This document shows positions 9,210-21,254 of a stretch of 64,000 nt of DNA, piece by piece. The position numbers and the translations under genes were made by a program. The notes beneath the pieces were generated by a model. That model searched no databases and was not told the DNA's origin. It saw nothing but the letters and a program-made list of their open reading frames with translations. The DNA is from Mastigamoeba balamuthi (lineage: Eukaryota; Evosea; Mastigamoebida; Mastigamoebidae): assembly GCA_902651635.1 (NCBI GenBank), contig CACRSC010000042.1, forward strand, positions 167,183-231,182, written 5' to 3'. Numbering within the stretch: the stretch's first letter is position 1; each line of letters opens with the position of its first letter.

Positions 9210-11377
9210 TTAATGGAGAGCCGCGGGTGGAAGCGCGTGGCCGGACTCCTTGATGTGCTTGAATAATGAGTTGCGCGACGGGAAGTCCTTCTTGCAGCTG
9301 AAGCACCGCAGAGCCGGGTCCAGATCCTTCTGCACTGGGAGATTAGATACGCATAAGTGGGCGGCTGCTTGTTACCTGCTGTTTCTTGGCCTCCTTGGCG
9401 TGGCGCTTCTCGGCCCTCTTGTCCTTCTTGGCATCGGCGCGAGTGGGGACGGCAGCCACGGGCTCCTCTTCCTCCTCGCTGGCCTCTTCCATAGCCTCCT
9501 GCTTCTGCTTCTTCGACATCCTGGCCAGCTTCTTTTTGTTGACCTTCTTCTGCGGCGCCCGAGAGGGGGCCTCCTCCTCCGCCTTCTTCTGCGGGGCCTT
9601 TGGCTTCTCCTCCACCTCTTCCTCCTCTGAAGTCTCTCCCTTCTCCTCTGTCTCCTCGGCCTCTGCCTGAGGGGCACAGGCCTCGGGCTCTGGCTCCTCG
9701 TTGCCCGCAGGGGCCGCCTCTTCTTCGGCAGGGGCAGCGTCCGCATACGCAGCATCGTCGTCGTCGCCGGCGAGTGTCACCGAGGCCCTCAGGCGCTGCA
9801 CGTTCATGCGGTGCTTCTTGGACGACTCGTGGTTGGCAAACTGCGCGTCCGACTTGAACCTCTTGTTGCACGCGACGCAGAACAGCTCCTCCTCCTCCTC
9901 TGGCTCGGACTCGAGCACGGCCTCGGCCATCTCCTCGTCGAGCTTCATCTCCTTGAGCAGCTGGGCCAGCGGGTCAAACGTGCCGTCGTCCTCCTCAATG
10001 CCCTCGCGCGCGCGCAGCTCCTCCTCGAGCATGCGCTGGTGCTCCTCCATCGCGCGCTCGCGCTCCTCCTTCATCAGCGTGGCCTCCTCCTCGCGCTCCT
10101 TCTTCCTCCTCGCCTCCATCTCGTGCTCCCTCTTGGCCATCTCCGCCTTGTGCTTCCTGATCCTCGGGTCCATCCTGTACGCAAACTCCACAAGATGCTA
10201 TGCATCGAAGGACAGCGCTGGTCAGTGGGGGCTGCGAGGCAACGGCCGAGGGCAGCAGTGCACTCACGCGGACGCGGTCGTTGAACTCCCTGCGGGCCTT
10301 GTCGCGGAACTTGCGGTTCTCCTTCTCCATGGCGCGCTTGATCCTGCGGTCGGGCGCCTCGGAGAGCTTGTACTCGTCGTGCCACGCAAACGACCGCTTG
10401 GAGCAGAAGTCGCGCCAGTACGCGTAGAACGGGCCCACGCACTCGTCGTAGCCCGACCCCGACTTGCCAAACTTGGGCGCCTCTGCCGCCTTCTTCCTGC
10501 CCTTCTTCTGCTGCTTCTTGGGCTGCGCCTTCTTCTCCTTGGCCTTCTCCGCCGCTGCCCTGTACCTCTCGGCCGCCTTGTCGCAGTCCCCGTCGTCTGC
10601 GTCATCCGGCGTCGTCAGAGATGGCATAGGACAATGAAGGCAGTGAGGAAGGTGGGGCAGTGAGAGGACAGCGAGAATAAGAGGGAACAGAGAACAACAG
10701 TAAGGGCAGTGAGAACAGTGAGAACAGAAAGGACAAGGACAATAAAGAGAGAAGTGGCGAGTGAGAGACAATGACGACAGTGAGGATAGTGAGAGGACAG
10801 ATGCACAGAGAAGAGAGGGAACAGAGAGGGAACGAATGCGTACCGTCAGACTCCTCCTCGGGCTCGGGCTCGGGCTCGCTGTCCTCGTAGGGGTCCGAGT
10901 CGCGCTCGAGCGCGTCGAGGTCGGCGAAGACCTTGGCGTAGACGGTGTAGAAGCCCTGCGGGCCGTCGGTGAAGCCGCTGAAGCACGACGACGCAAAGTA
11001 GGGCCACAGGTTGACGCCGTCGTCGCCGTCCTCGTCGTCCTCGTCCGTGCCCCGCAGGATCGACTCGCGGTGCTCGTCGTACCACGCGCGCTGCTCCTTG
11101 TCGCTCAGCACGCTGTACGCCCGCTGCAGGTCCTTGAAGCGCTCGGTGGCCTCCTCGAGCCTGTCCTGATTCTTGTCTGCAGGCGAGGGGGAGATTGGCG
11201 GATCTGTGAATATCTTCCCCGGGCTCTGCATCTTGGGACGGAGAGGGGGGCGGTTCACGGCGGACCAGGGTGCCAGACCATGGCCAGGCGGAGGTAGGCG
11301 CGGCGGATCTCGTCGTCCGAGGCCGTGCGCGACACCTCGAGGACCTCATAGAAGCAGCGCTGGACTCTCTCAGCCAT
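9210..11377 (-). CDS. DNAJC21: DNAJC21/JJJ1-type J-protein, ribosome biogenesis
   Basis: The family recruits Hsp70 to late cytosolic pre-60S particles to release shuttling factors. Five exons join in frame: 11377-11266, 11176-10844, 10596-10268, 10197-9376 and 9329-9210. The J domain starts [15 protein letters not shown]; the HPD motif is split by intron 1 (HP-D). The region [19 protein letters not shown] matches the conserved JJJ1 central segment. A long charged coiled coil follows, then two C2H2 fingers: CVAC...HESSKKH in exon 4 and CFSC...HIKESGH in the last exon. Both have C-x2-C-x12-H-x5-H spacing, as in JJJ1. An acidic and Lys-rich linker separates them. All key residues are present. 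Confidence 0.93.
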
Positions 11378-11680
11378 TGGCCGTGCACTACAGGGGAGAA
11401 AGCAAAGAATCTATGGAATAAAATCTCAAAGTGACGTCAACAACAGATCACTTGTGACAGCCGGGAAGAGGGGGGAAAAAAATTCACTTGAACATAAGCC
11501 CACGCTCACAAAGCTAATCAGCTTGTTATGTGCACTGAGGGCGCAGGTGGTACGTACAACGCGTGGGTGGGAAGAGGCCTCGGACGAGAGGGAGAATTCA
11601 TTTGACTTGAAACAGTGATGGGTGTGAGGGAGGGAACGCGGTGGTCACAGTCGGGGGGGGGGGACGTCCCCGCGGGTGCT

Positions 11681-13952
11681 TCAGGGCTTGGGGGCGGCCT
11701 CCTCCACCGTGTGGCGGGCCGCGGTGACGATGGGGAGGCACGTGTCGACGAGCGTCTTCTCGATCTTGGGGTACTCCCTCGTGTTGCCGTCGCTGCCCTT
11801 GCCCAGCGCGATGACGTCCCACGCGCCCTCGGTCGCCGAGCGCGTCAGGGCGCAGAGGATGAGCGCGCGGAAGTTGGTCCCGAACTCCTTGACGTGCGGG
11901 GGGCAGAGCTCCTCGTTGTTCTGGTCGAGGATCGAGACGGTGGGGTCCTTGAGCGCGTTGACGTGCTCGGCGAACCAGGCGCTGGCGAAGAAGAACAGCG
12001 TGCCGACGTCGGCGTCGATCTTGGTGAAGTCGATGGTGATCTTGTCGTGGCCCTGGCGCGCCTCGTCGTTCATGAGGTTGCCGCTGTGCGTCATGAACTT
12101 CCAGGCCCTCTCGCGCCAGTCGACAAAGCCCAGCTTCTTGCCGTCCTTGCTGAACGCCATGCACGTGGCGTCGAGGTAGTCGCGCGTGGTCCAGCTGCAG
12201 GCGCCCTGGGCGGGGTACCCCCAGTAGCAGTCGAGCGTGACGCTCGAGAGGTTCTTGGTCACGCCCGAGGTCGCGCCCTCGGGGATGATGAAGATGGTGT
12301 TCATCAGGTGCAGCGTGTCGCTGGGCAGCACGCCGATCTGCGCCAGCGTGCGCTCCCTGAAGACCTTGTCCGAGCCGTCGATCTGCCTGTACGACCCGTC
12401 GAGCGGCGAGTGCACGACGAGCCTCGCCGTCGCCTCCTCGACGCTGAACTCCTTCTTGAGCGCCGCGAAGAACTCGCCCAGCGTCGTCTTGGCCGTCACG
12501 CCCTCGATGCCAGCGCTGCGCTCCTGCGAGAGGTACAGAACGTCGATCGTGTGCGCGCCCTCGCCCCACGCCTCCACCACGGCCGCCGACGTCCTGTCCG
12601 CGTTCCTCTGCTCCTCCCTCGCCTCCTTGCGGGCGTCCTCGGCCTCGGCGGCCCTGTCCGCTGTGCCCCTCGTCTCGGTGGCCTTGACGTTCTTCTTCGC
12701 CTTGGGCGTGGGGGTGGACTTCTTGGCGGCACCCTTCTTGCCCTTGGACGGCGAGCTGCTGTCGACCTCCATGGCAGCGGGCTGCTGCTGCTGCTGCTCC
12801 TTCTTCTTCTCGTCGGCGTCCGAGAGCTTCCAGAACGCGTCGATCTTCAGCAGGCGGCGCGCCTCCTCGACCGTCTCGCTCATCGTGCCGGCCCTGCAGA
12901 TCTTCTTGCGGCCCTCCTCGGTGCCGAGGAACTTCTTGGCCTCGGCGATGGTCAGGGCCATCGTGCCGGCCCTGGTCATCTTCTGCTGCTGTTGCTGGGG
13001 CTGCTCCTCGGCCTTGTCCTCCTTCTTCTCCTTCTCCTCCTGCTTCTCCACAAACTCCTGGCCCTCCTGCGCGGTGATCTCCATCGTCCCCGCGCGCGTC
13101 ACCTTCTTCTTGGGCGCGGCCTTCTTGGGCGACGGGGCCTTCTTGTTGGCCTGTGCCTGTTGCGCCCATGCGTTGCCCTCGGGGTGAGTTGATTGACCAA
13201 TGAAAAATAAAGCAGAAAACAGGGGTCAACGTCAGATGGGGGGGTCCCAGTGTTTTTCGACGCGCGAAGAGGCACACACACAAAAAAAAGCAAACCTTGG
13301 GCTCCTCGCTCTTCTTCTCCTCGGCGCCGCCCTTCTTGGCCTCGGCCGCCGCCGCCGCAGTGCTCGACCTCGTCACCCTCTTGGGCAGCTCCTTCTTCTC
13401 CGCCTGCTGCTGCTGTTGCCGCCCCCATCCATATTTTTAAATAATATGTCCAGCCGGGGCTCGCTCAACGGTCTCGCCCGCCTTTATTTTTCGCAACGCA
13501 ATTTTCCATCGCCCGCACACCAACGCAGCCTGCGGGCCACCGCCCAGCCTCCACAGCACCGAGGGCTTCCTGAACGGCAGAGCTGGCCAGCACCCTCCCC
13601 CACAGCCAGGCAGCCTTCTTGCGGGTGGCCCCCCCACGCGCACAGAGAGAGTGAGTGAGAGAGAGGAGAGCACCTTCTTGGGGGCCGCGGCCTTTTTCTC
13701 GCCGGCGTCGGGGGCTGCGCCCTGCTGCTTCTCCACAAACTCCTTGCCCTCCTGCGCGGTCACCTCCATCGTGCCGGCGCGCGCGGCCTTCTTGGGCTGC
13801 TCCGGCGCCTCCTTCTTGGCCTCCTTCTTGTTGGACGGGTCGTCGGCCACGCCGCCGGATTTCTCGACGAATTCCTTGCCCTCGGCGGCGGTGACCTCCA
13901 TCGTGCCGGCGCGGCAGACACCCTTCTTGCAGCTGCCCTTCTTGCTCGACAT
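11681..13952 (-). CDS. RAGTM-repeat / ubiquitin-like / TerD fusion protein
   Basis: Three exons (13952-13674, 13412-13296, 13177-11681) give about 630 aa. The N-terminal half is Lys/Ala-rich and contains five copies of a ~19-residue motif with core RAGTM followed by an acidic helix, as in RAGTMEVTAQEGKEFVEK. Next comes a segment of about 85 residues (IDVLYLSQERSAGIEG to PSDTLHLM) that looks like a ubiquitin-type beta-grasp fold. The C-terminal ~190 residues match the TerD/stress-protein domain: acidic YLDATCMAFSKDG, an HSGN-NDE segment, KITIDFTKID and a final WDVIALGKGSDG. TerD proteins bind Ca2+ and occur in bacterial stress systems and in some amoebae. The molecular role of the fusion is unknown. 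The intron 2 acceptor near 13413 lacks a good pyrimidine tract. Confidence 0.8.
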
Positions 13953-14858
13953 TTGGCTCTGCGGGGTTGGCGATGTGGCGCGAAGAGACGTGGCTCTTTT
14001 TTTTCAAAAAAAGAAGAAAAGGCCTGTTCAGATTTGGGTATCTGCACGGACACCACCGCAAGAGATCAGCCGTCTGCCAGCCAACACCACCCGCGGATGC
14101 CTCGCGAGTCTCAGATAGTGCCAGCCTCGCGGACGTTGTCAGACGAGATACCGTATATCGGCCATCTCAACGTAACCACTGTGCGGGCTATGCATGACTC
14201 GCAGGCCGTCTGCGATGCAACTTGGCACGAGGAGGAGACCAGGTCAGACGTCCTATGTGGTTAAAGCCAGCATGAATTTCTGATGTGGAGTACGCCGCAT
14301 CACCCACACGAGGGCACGAGGGACGTGTTCGACGTTTGCCGCAGAACATTCACGGATTCCACCACAAGGACAGGCGGGTGCAGGAGTGGGAACAACGCCT
14401 GCTAAGTTGGTGACGACCCTCGAGTGGCGCCCGTGACAGCCGTGCTCGTTTCGCGGTCGTCTCATTTGCGTCACTTCGAATTTGACTGCCATTTGGGGGG
14501 TGCTTCTTTGTAGAGGAACTTGTACTGATAGGGACTGCTGGGATACCCGAAATGGAGTGCCCAACCGACCCTCAAATCCTCCCAGCACCTCGCCCTCCAC
14601 GCGCTCTCCCGACCGCCCTCTGAGGACTCCAGCTGCGCCCCCCCGGGTTCTCCCCCGCGGCTGTGCTGCGGACCCCCTACGATTGTTCTCAGAGATTAAA
14701 AATCTCCACAAATTTGGCGTTGAGTTTAGGCTGCGGGTGACCTCCGCACTCACCAGCCCCGCGCGTGCCCTCTGCCCCCGCTCCCCCCACTCCCCGCCGC
14801 CGCCACACTCCCCCTTCCAGCCGCCCCCTTGCGCCTGCCGCCGTCTCCCCGCTCCCGC
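13953..14858. other. intergenic between divergent genes
   Basis: This region lies upstream of the TerD fusion (minus) and the large unknown gene (plus). Bases 14760-14858 are C-rich and look like the 5' leader of the plus-strand gene. No other gene is supported. Confidence 0.4.
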
Positions 14859-17800
14859 ATGGCGTCGCCGGGCACTTCGGGTGCCCCGCAGTCGGCCCAG
14901 CAGCCGTCCTCGTCGCCCGCCCCCGCGGCAGCGGCAGCGGCCGCGTCGCCCCCACGCGCGCCGCCAGCGGTGGCCAAGGCCATCGAGCCGCCCAACGAGG
15001 GCGCGCCGCTGCGCCCCGCGGGGCCCCTCGAGCGCCGCAGCCTCTCGCCCGAGGAGATCTCCCGCGCGCGCACCTTTGTCCTCACCCTGCTCGGGTACGC
15101 CTCCACCCCCCGTATAACCGTCGGACACGCCGGGGAACCGCTGGGAGACGCGGCGGAGTGGCTTGCCGGCATTTTGCGAATTGATTGTTGGGATCTCGGC
15201 TCTCAACCCTCGCCGTGGTGCGCCCGCGGCGCAGGAGGGAGAGTCTGATGGAGGTGGCGCCGTCGAGCGGGCCGGGCCCCGCGCGCGGACCCGAGGCGCC
15301 GCTGTCGTGGCAGGCGTTCGAGCTGCTGTCGCTGGCCTCGGCCGCGCGGCCCGTGGCCGCCGAGCTGCGCACCGGCGCGGTCCTCCTGCTCAACCGCGAC
15401 GACGACACTCTGCGCAAGGACCCTGTCTTCCTCCAGTATGAACCCCCAACCCCCCTCCGGAAAAGCACGCCCCCCCGCGCACAGAGCACGCACGCACGTC
15501 TACTCGCTTGCGTTGCTGGGACGCGGGAGTTGGTGTGGCGCTTTTCAAATTTGAACTAGAATTCGCCCGCGGCTCACGTGCTTGCTTGCGGGTCAGGTTC
15601 GTGGGGGCGCTGCTCGAGTACGCGGCGCTGATCGACTGCCGCGCGGCGCTGGGACTGATCGCGCGCCGCCCGATGCTGCTGCGCACGCTGATCGAGGCGT
15701 GGATCTCGCGCGCCTACGACTCGGGGGCCGTGCTGCTGGCGCTGGCCTCTGCCGACGTCACGGGGATGCTCTGCCTGCCGCTCACCAGTGGCGCCCTGCT
15801 CGCCTCTGCCCGCGCCTTCGCCCCGCAGACGGTCCTGGGCCTCTACGGCATCGTGCGCGCGTACATCACGAGCGGGTTCCGAGTCCCCGAGGCCGTGTTC
15901 GACTCGGTGGCGCCGGCGGTCGTCCGCGCGGTGCTGGCGACGACGCGGCCGGCGCCCAGCGACCAGGACCCCAACCCCGTGCCCGCCGTCATGCTCGAGG
16001 CCTCTGCTCTGCTTCTGCGCATGTCGTCGATCAAGGTCGTGCAGGCGGCCATACAGGAGACGGCCTGCGCGCTGTACCCGCACATCGCCACGCTGTCGGG
16101 CGACGACTGGCACTACGCGTCGGCCGCCGTCAGCGTGGCGTCGATCGTCATCGAGGCCGCGTGCATCGACCGCGACGACCGCGCTCTCGTGCCCGCTGCG
16201 CTCGCCACGTGCTCGGGAAGCGGCACGCACAGCGCGGCCGCGTCGAGCTCGTCGTCGGCGTCGCCCCTCTTGGCCGCTGCCCCGCCCATGGCCTCGTCTC
16301 CGCAGTCCGCGCCCGCGCTGGGCGTCGGCAACAGCCCCAAGAGCAGCGCGGCCTCCCCGCTCATCTCGAGCGCGCCGCCGCCAGTCGAGGGCCTCTCGCA
16401 CGTGGGGTCTCTGGTGCCGGCGCTCGTCGACCTCGTGAACAGGTTCGCCTCGTGCTCGACGCTCGCGCGCGTGGCGCTGGCGTCGGTCTACAAGGCCTGC
16501 GAGTGCTCGCCGCAGGTGGCCAAGGCGGCGGCCGCCTGCGCCCCGAGGCTCATGCGGTCGATCGACGCGCTGCTGTCCAACGACTCGGGCGGCCGACGGC
16601 GGTTCGCCAGCACGTCGCGCGAGCTCGTCGTGCAGCTGGCGATGCTCGACAGGCTGCCGGGCATCGACTTTGCGATGCACAAGTTGCTCGAGTCTCTCAT
16701 CAACGAGCGCGCCAAGCTCGGGGACGCCGCGGGCGCCACGAGGGCCGCGCGCATCCTCAGCTGGATGCTGCAGAGCAGCGGGTCGTATGCCAAGAAGCTC
16801 GTCGCCTCGCTGCCTGGGAAGAAGGAGCCGCGCTTCGCTTCAGTCCCACTCGTCCCCTACACGCTCGACAACTCTACCATCGATGTCGTGTGCCAGCACA
16901 TCGCCACCGTCCCGCAGGCAGGGGAGGACGCGCCGTGGCAGTCGCTGGCCAACTTTGTGCTGGCGAGCGGCGAGCAGGTGCAGGTGTTCTCGATTGTGCA
17001 CTCGGCGACGGCGCGCTGCAAGACGCTGTTCGGCCTCGCGGAGCCCGCGGTGACGGACCCGCACGGCTCGCGCGTGGGCCATGTGCTCCCCATCGTCGAG
17101 CTCGCTGGCAACGTCGACAAGCAAGTCAAGAAGAAGAAGGGTATGCTGTCCCCTTCTCCCCTCCTCGTGGTCAAGTGACTGAGCGTTTCGTGCGCAGGGG
17201 CGTTCCCCAAGGTGGCTGTCTCGGAGCTGTCGCACCTGGTCTCCGCGTCCAAGAAGAAGAGCAAGGCCAAGCGCTCGTGGTCGTCGGAGAAGCTCACGGG
17301 CTCTCCGACGATCGTGCTGTCCTCGACGCCGCCTCCGCCCGGCGTCGCCGCGCCCACCGCGTCCCCCCCGCAGACGAGCTGGCTTGTCGGGCGCCTCACG
17401 GGAAACAACGCCGCCGTCTCTTCGCCCCCGCTGGTCCGCCCGATGCCCGAGGAGCCGCTGGGGGTGGGGGTCGCTGGCTTGACGGGGTCCGCGGGGTCCC
17501 CGATCGCGTGCGCCCTCGGGCGGCCCCGGCAGCTGTCGGGCCTCGGCCAGCGCGTGCGCATCGCCGACTGGCGCCCGGCGGACGCGGGGTCGTCGTCGGG
17601 CGAGGAGGTCGGCGACCACGACGCGCTGTCCGAGGGGTCCGGGGGCCGCATCAGCATTGGGAAGCCCTCGAGGCCCGCGCCGAGGCCGGATATGATGTCG
17701 TCGTCGCCGCCAGGCGAGTCGTCGTCGCCGGCGTCGTACTCGCCCGTGTGGGTCGCCACGCAGTCAGCGGGGTCGGAGAAGAGAGTCGCGGACGAGGCAG

Positions 17801-17874
17801 ATGTACGCGAGGCTGAGCGAGCGCAGCAGGCGTTGACCCACACACTCACACGCACCATGCATAACTCTGTCTGA
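14859..17874 (+). CDS. large helical-repeat protein of unknown function
   Basis: I do not recognise the family. Four exons join in frame: 14859-15094, 15235-15435, 15597-17140 and 17198-17874, giving about 885 aa. The N-terminal 60 residues are Ala/Pro/Ser-rich. From RARTFVLTLLG to about residue 640 the sequence is a string of amphipathic Ala/Leu-rich helices typical of armadillo/HEAT-like folds, interrupted by a Ser/Ala/Pro loop around 16225-16390. A more structured segment (PLVPYTLDNSTIDVVCQHI to KTLFGLAEPAV) follows. The last exon is low-complexity and Ser/Pro-rich with LTGSP and SGEEVGDHDALSEG stretches, likely disordered and phosphorylated. Splice phases agree at all three introns. Confidence 0.65.
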
Positions 17875-18008
17875 AAAGCAAACAGCACACCTACCTGCTC
17901 GGGCACGAGCCAATCGTCGTATCCAAAAGGTAACGAGAGACTAAGGCTTCGTTTGTTGATCGCCGAGAGCCCCCTGCCCCGCGGGTCCAGTGTCTCTCGC
18001 CTGCGCAC

Positions 18009-18228
18009 TCAGGCGCCGCCACCGCGGAGGCGTGCCTCACGCTCGAGCCTGTCTATGCGTGCCTCCTGCTCGATCCAGCGGCGGGTCCTGGGGATCAACA
18101 CATTAGCACCTGTGCGAGTGGCCGCGGCACGACCTCCTCCTCCTCTTGTGACCGTGGAGTGCCTTAGAGACGGCGCGGACCCCCAGCACGAGCAGCACAC
18201 CGTAGAGCACAGCGGACAGCTTACCCAT
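18009..18228 (-). CDS. 57-aa single-pass membrane protein
   Basis: Two exons (18228-18134 and 18087-18009) join through AG|GTCGTG and CCCCAG|G. The product begins MGKLSAVLYGVLLVLGVRAV, a hydrophobic helix of about 17 residues. A basic patch (HGHKRRRRTRR) and a charged amphipathic helix (WIEQEARIDRLEREARLR) ending at TGA follow. The positive-inside rule predicts the basic/helical tail in the cytosol. No family is recognised. The clean frame across the splice and the sensible topology support it, but the size leaves doubt. Confidence 0.5.
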
Positions 18229-18984
18229 TCAAAAACTCTTGCGAATGTAGCCGAGCTCTTCGCAACACGCGATTTTTGTGCCACGCAGACGGTGGCGTCA
18301 AAGCGAAACAAATATCTGGCATGAAGTCAAGCCAATATCCGGTTACTGTGGTGGTCATCAATTCTTGGCTGCAGTGTGCATTCGTGGTTCTCAACCTGAG
18401 ACGGTTCCTCTGACGGCTCGAAGTCCTCTCTCTGGCAAAATAATGGAAATGTCAGCAGCATCCACACCGTGCAGCTTCGAAACCGTCTCCGAGCTCTCAT
18501 CCTGCCGAGGGTATCGAATATTGCAGAGCTCGATCTGGAGGGAAAGCCGTCAGGTGTCAAATGGGCCTGTTCGTGGTGTGTTGATTTCAACATAAGAGAA
18601 GCCGGAAGGGGCGTGCTTGAAGCAGGAGGATGTGAGACGTACGAATCAATCATCATGCAGCACTTGTAACTATGCTGTACCCACTGAGCAATTGGGGAGT
18701 AGAAACCTCTTTTATCACCCAGAGTCCCAGTCTTCTACCACATAGGAAAAGGGCATCGCTGTCCGCATTCAGGAAGCGCCATCAAAGCACTCGTCGAAGC
18801 GTCGCGTTATGCCTCTGGTTGAGTCCTTCTGCATCGCGCAATTGAACGCGCCAACGAGCAGCTCCTGTGCGTGGCTCGTTTGGGTGCGTCGCTGAGAGAC
18901 TGAAGTGACGTGTGTAGCAGATACGAATATCCCCCCCCCATATCCCCCCGACAATCAGTGTGCAGTTGGCGCGAACGTGCCGCG
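18229..18984. other. intergenic between divergent genes
   Basis: The stretch holds an AAATATCT element at 18310-18317 upstream of the small membrane-protein gene and a C-run at about 18931 upstream of the chromodomain gene. A 66-codon open stretch at 18469-18669 has no recognisable features. Confidence 0.35.
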
Positions 18985-20422
18985 ATGGGGCGCAAGAAGG
19001 CCGCGGAGACATTCATGGTGGAGCGCCTCGTGGGCGAGCGCGTCTCGGACGACGGCCGCTCTGTGGAGTTCCTCGTCCGCTGGGCCAACTTCCCCGAGAC
19101 CGACAGCACCTGGGAGGCAAACCCGCCCCCGTCTCTCGCCTCGTCTCTGGCCCGTCTCTCACGCACCTCCCCAGCCCGAGGGCAACCTGGACTCGGCCAG
19201 GCCCATCGAGGACCTGCGCTCGTGCGTGGCGGTGGCGTGGGAGGCCCGCCTCGCCTGCGCCGCGCGCTGCGTCGCTGTGGACCCGTCGGCCCGCGGCGCC
19301 GTCGTCCGCGCGGCCCTCGGCGCCGCCGGCTGCGCGGCGCTCAGCGCGGACAACGGCCGCGCGTCCCCCGCGGTGCCGCCCGGGGCCACCTGCGTGGCGC
19401 CCGACGCGCTCGGGCGCGGCTGCGTTGTCGCCTGCGTCGACGGGTCCGTGCGGCTGCAGTCCGCGGTCCTGCGGCCGGCGCAGGCGGGCGGCGCTGCGAC
19501 GGCGCTGTGCGCGGGCGACGACGACGACGACGGGGCGTCGGTGCTGCTGGCGGCGGGCGACGCGGTCGAGGCGTGGAGGTCGGGCGCGCGCGTGTGGGGC
19601 AGCGAGTGGAGGGCCGGCGGGGTTCTTGGCGTCGCGCGGATGGACGCGGGCACGGCGGTCGCGTGGGCGCGGGTGGGCGTCCGCGCGTGGTCGTGGGACA
19701 CGGGGGCGCTGCTGTGGGAGTGGGCCGCCCCGCAGGGGGACTGCAGGGGCGCCGCGCTGTTTGGCGACCGCCTCGCGGTGCTGTGCTGCCGGGAGGTCGT
19801 CCTGCTGCGGCCAGAGGACGGCCGCGAGACGGGCCCGCCGCCAGACATCTACTCGTGCGCCGCCACGCCCGCCTGCGTCTGCTCGACGCCCTGCAGGCGC
19901 GTGCTGCTCGTCCTCTTCGCCGACGGCACAGCGATGTTCTTCGCCCACGGGGCCCCGGAGACGCCGCGGCTGCAGCTCATCGTGCGCCAGGCGGCCGCGT
20001 CGCACTACGCGACGTGCGACGGCGCGCGAGCGTACGTCGCCGCCGAGGACAGGGTCCTGTGCCTGGACGTCTGCCGAGCGATCGGAGTCTCGCTGGCCGG
20101 CATCGACCACGAGGTGCGCGGGGTGTCGGTGTACGCCACCACCGCTGCGCCCAAGAAGGAGGAGCTCCCCGTGGTCGGCGAGCGCGAGGCCTCGGGGCTG
20201 ACGGTCATCGACTGCAAGCGACAGGCCAACGGCAGGGTCCTCGCGATGCCTCGGCTGTACGGGTTCCCCGTGTCGCTGGCGCCGTGCCTGAGGGAGCAGG
20301 AGGGAACAGTCTACGCGTGCGACGGGCTCAGGAGGGGCATCGGCAACAACTACGAGGTGATAGGGACGCTGTACCTTGTCTCACCGGGCGTTCAAGAAGC
20401 CCCAGCCCAAAGCACACGGTAG
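18985..20422 (+). CDS. chromodomain protein with propeller-like C-terminus
   Basis: Exon 1 (18985-19116) encodes a basic start (MGRKKAAETFMVERLVGERV) and a chromodomain with FLVRWANFPETDSTWE. The second exon (19175-20422) completes it with PEGNLDSARPIEDL, the usual chromodomain C-terminal helix. The 58-nt intron has a GC donor (GAG|GCAAAC) and AG acceptor, and splicing restores TWEPEGNL exactly. The remaining ~390 residues are Ala/Val/Trp/Cys-rich beta-type repeats (VLLAAGDAVEAWRSGARVWG, RAWSWDTGALLWEWAAP), resembling a quinoprotein-like or WD-type propeller. Chromodomains bind methyl-lysine on histone tails. A fusion to a propeller is unusual and its function is unknown. Confidence 0.72.
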
Positions 20423-20661
20423 GTGTGAAAAGCCCATCGTGAACCCTTCAACAAGCGGACGAGTGCCAAAGGCTACGCGCCAGGCTGTCGGCGTACAGCT
20501 AGTCCGTTCCTGCTTCGCCCAGATGCTGAATCCGCACGAGGGCAGCTGCGAGATCTCATTGCACGCCCCAGATGGTGGGCAACAGAATGCACGAAAGGGG
20601 GCTGCCTGTTCCACTTGGCGTGTGATCGCAGGGCAGGGGCGGCTGGGTGAGAGCGCATTCT

Positions 20662-21216
20662 TCACTTGCTCCTCTTGCTGGTGACGGTCTCGTACTTGAT
20701 GATGCTGAGGCCCGCGTCGGCCCACTGCACGATGCTGATGAAGTTCTTGATGGCCGACAGCGGCACGGCGACCTGCAGCAGCGTGCGGATGAGGACGACG
20801 ATGCTCGCCTGGTCCAGCGGCAGCTCCCTCGCCAGCAGGTCCGTCCTGGCCAGCGCGTACAGCAGCACGAAGCAGCCCTCGTTGCCCGCGCACAGCGTCG
20901 CCAGCGGCAGCTTCTTGTAGTAGAACCTCAGGATGGGGTTCTTGCACACCTTGTGCGACTGCAGACAAGAGGTATCACGGTCAGTGCTTGCCGCCAGCAG
21001 GGCTCTCTGAGGGAGGGGGAGTGGGACACGGCACCTTGCCGGTGAGCACGGCGCTGTACATCTGCGTCCAGTGCGAGCAGAGGTCGAGGAGGACGAGGCT
21101 GGTCCACAGCATGAGGTACTGGGGGTAGAGCTGGCCCAGCAGAACCATCAGCATCGCCGTGGCGCTCCTGTCGGTGACCATGTCCAGCACCGCCCCGAAC
21201 AGCGTCGCTGCGGTGC

Positions 21217-21254
<38 letters not shown>

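Noticed and set aside
10600-10840. Hydrophobic Leu/Ser-rich minus-strand reading suggestive of membrane helices
   Set aside because: It is the AG/CT-rich third-position noise of the DNAJC21 second intron, between well defined splice sites at 10843 and 10597.
11615-13192. 525-codon plus-strand ORF opposite the TerD fusion
   Set aside because: Low-complexity Leu/Val/Arg translation; the opposite strand has clear TerD and motif repeats.
14253-15206. 317-codon minus-strand ORF
   Set aside because: Gly/Arg-rich shadow antisense to the leader and first exon of the helical-repeat gene.
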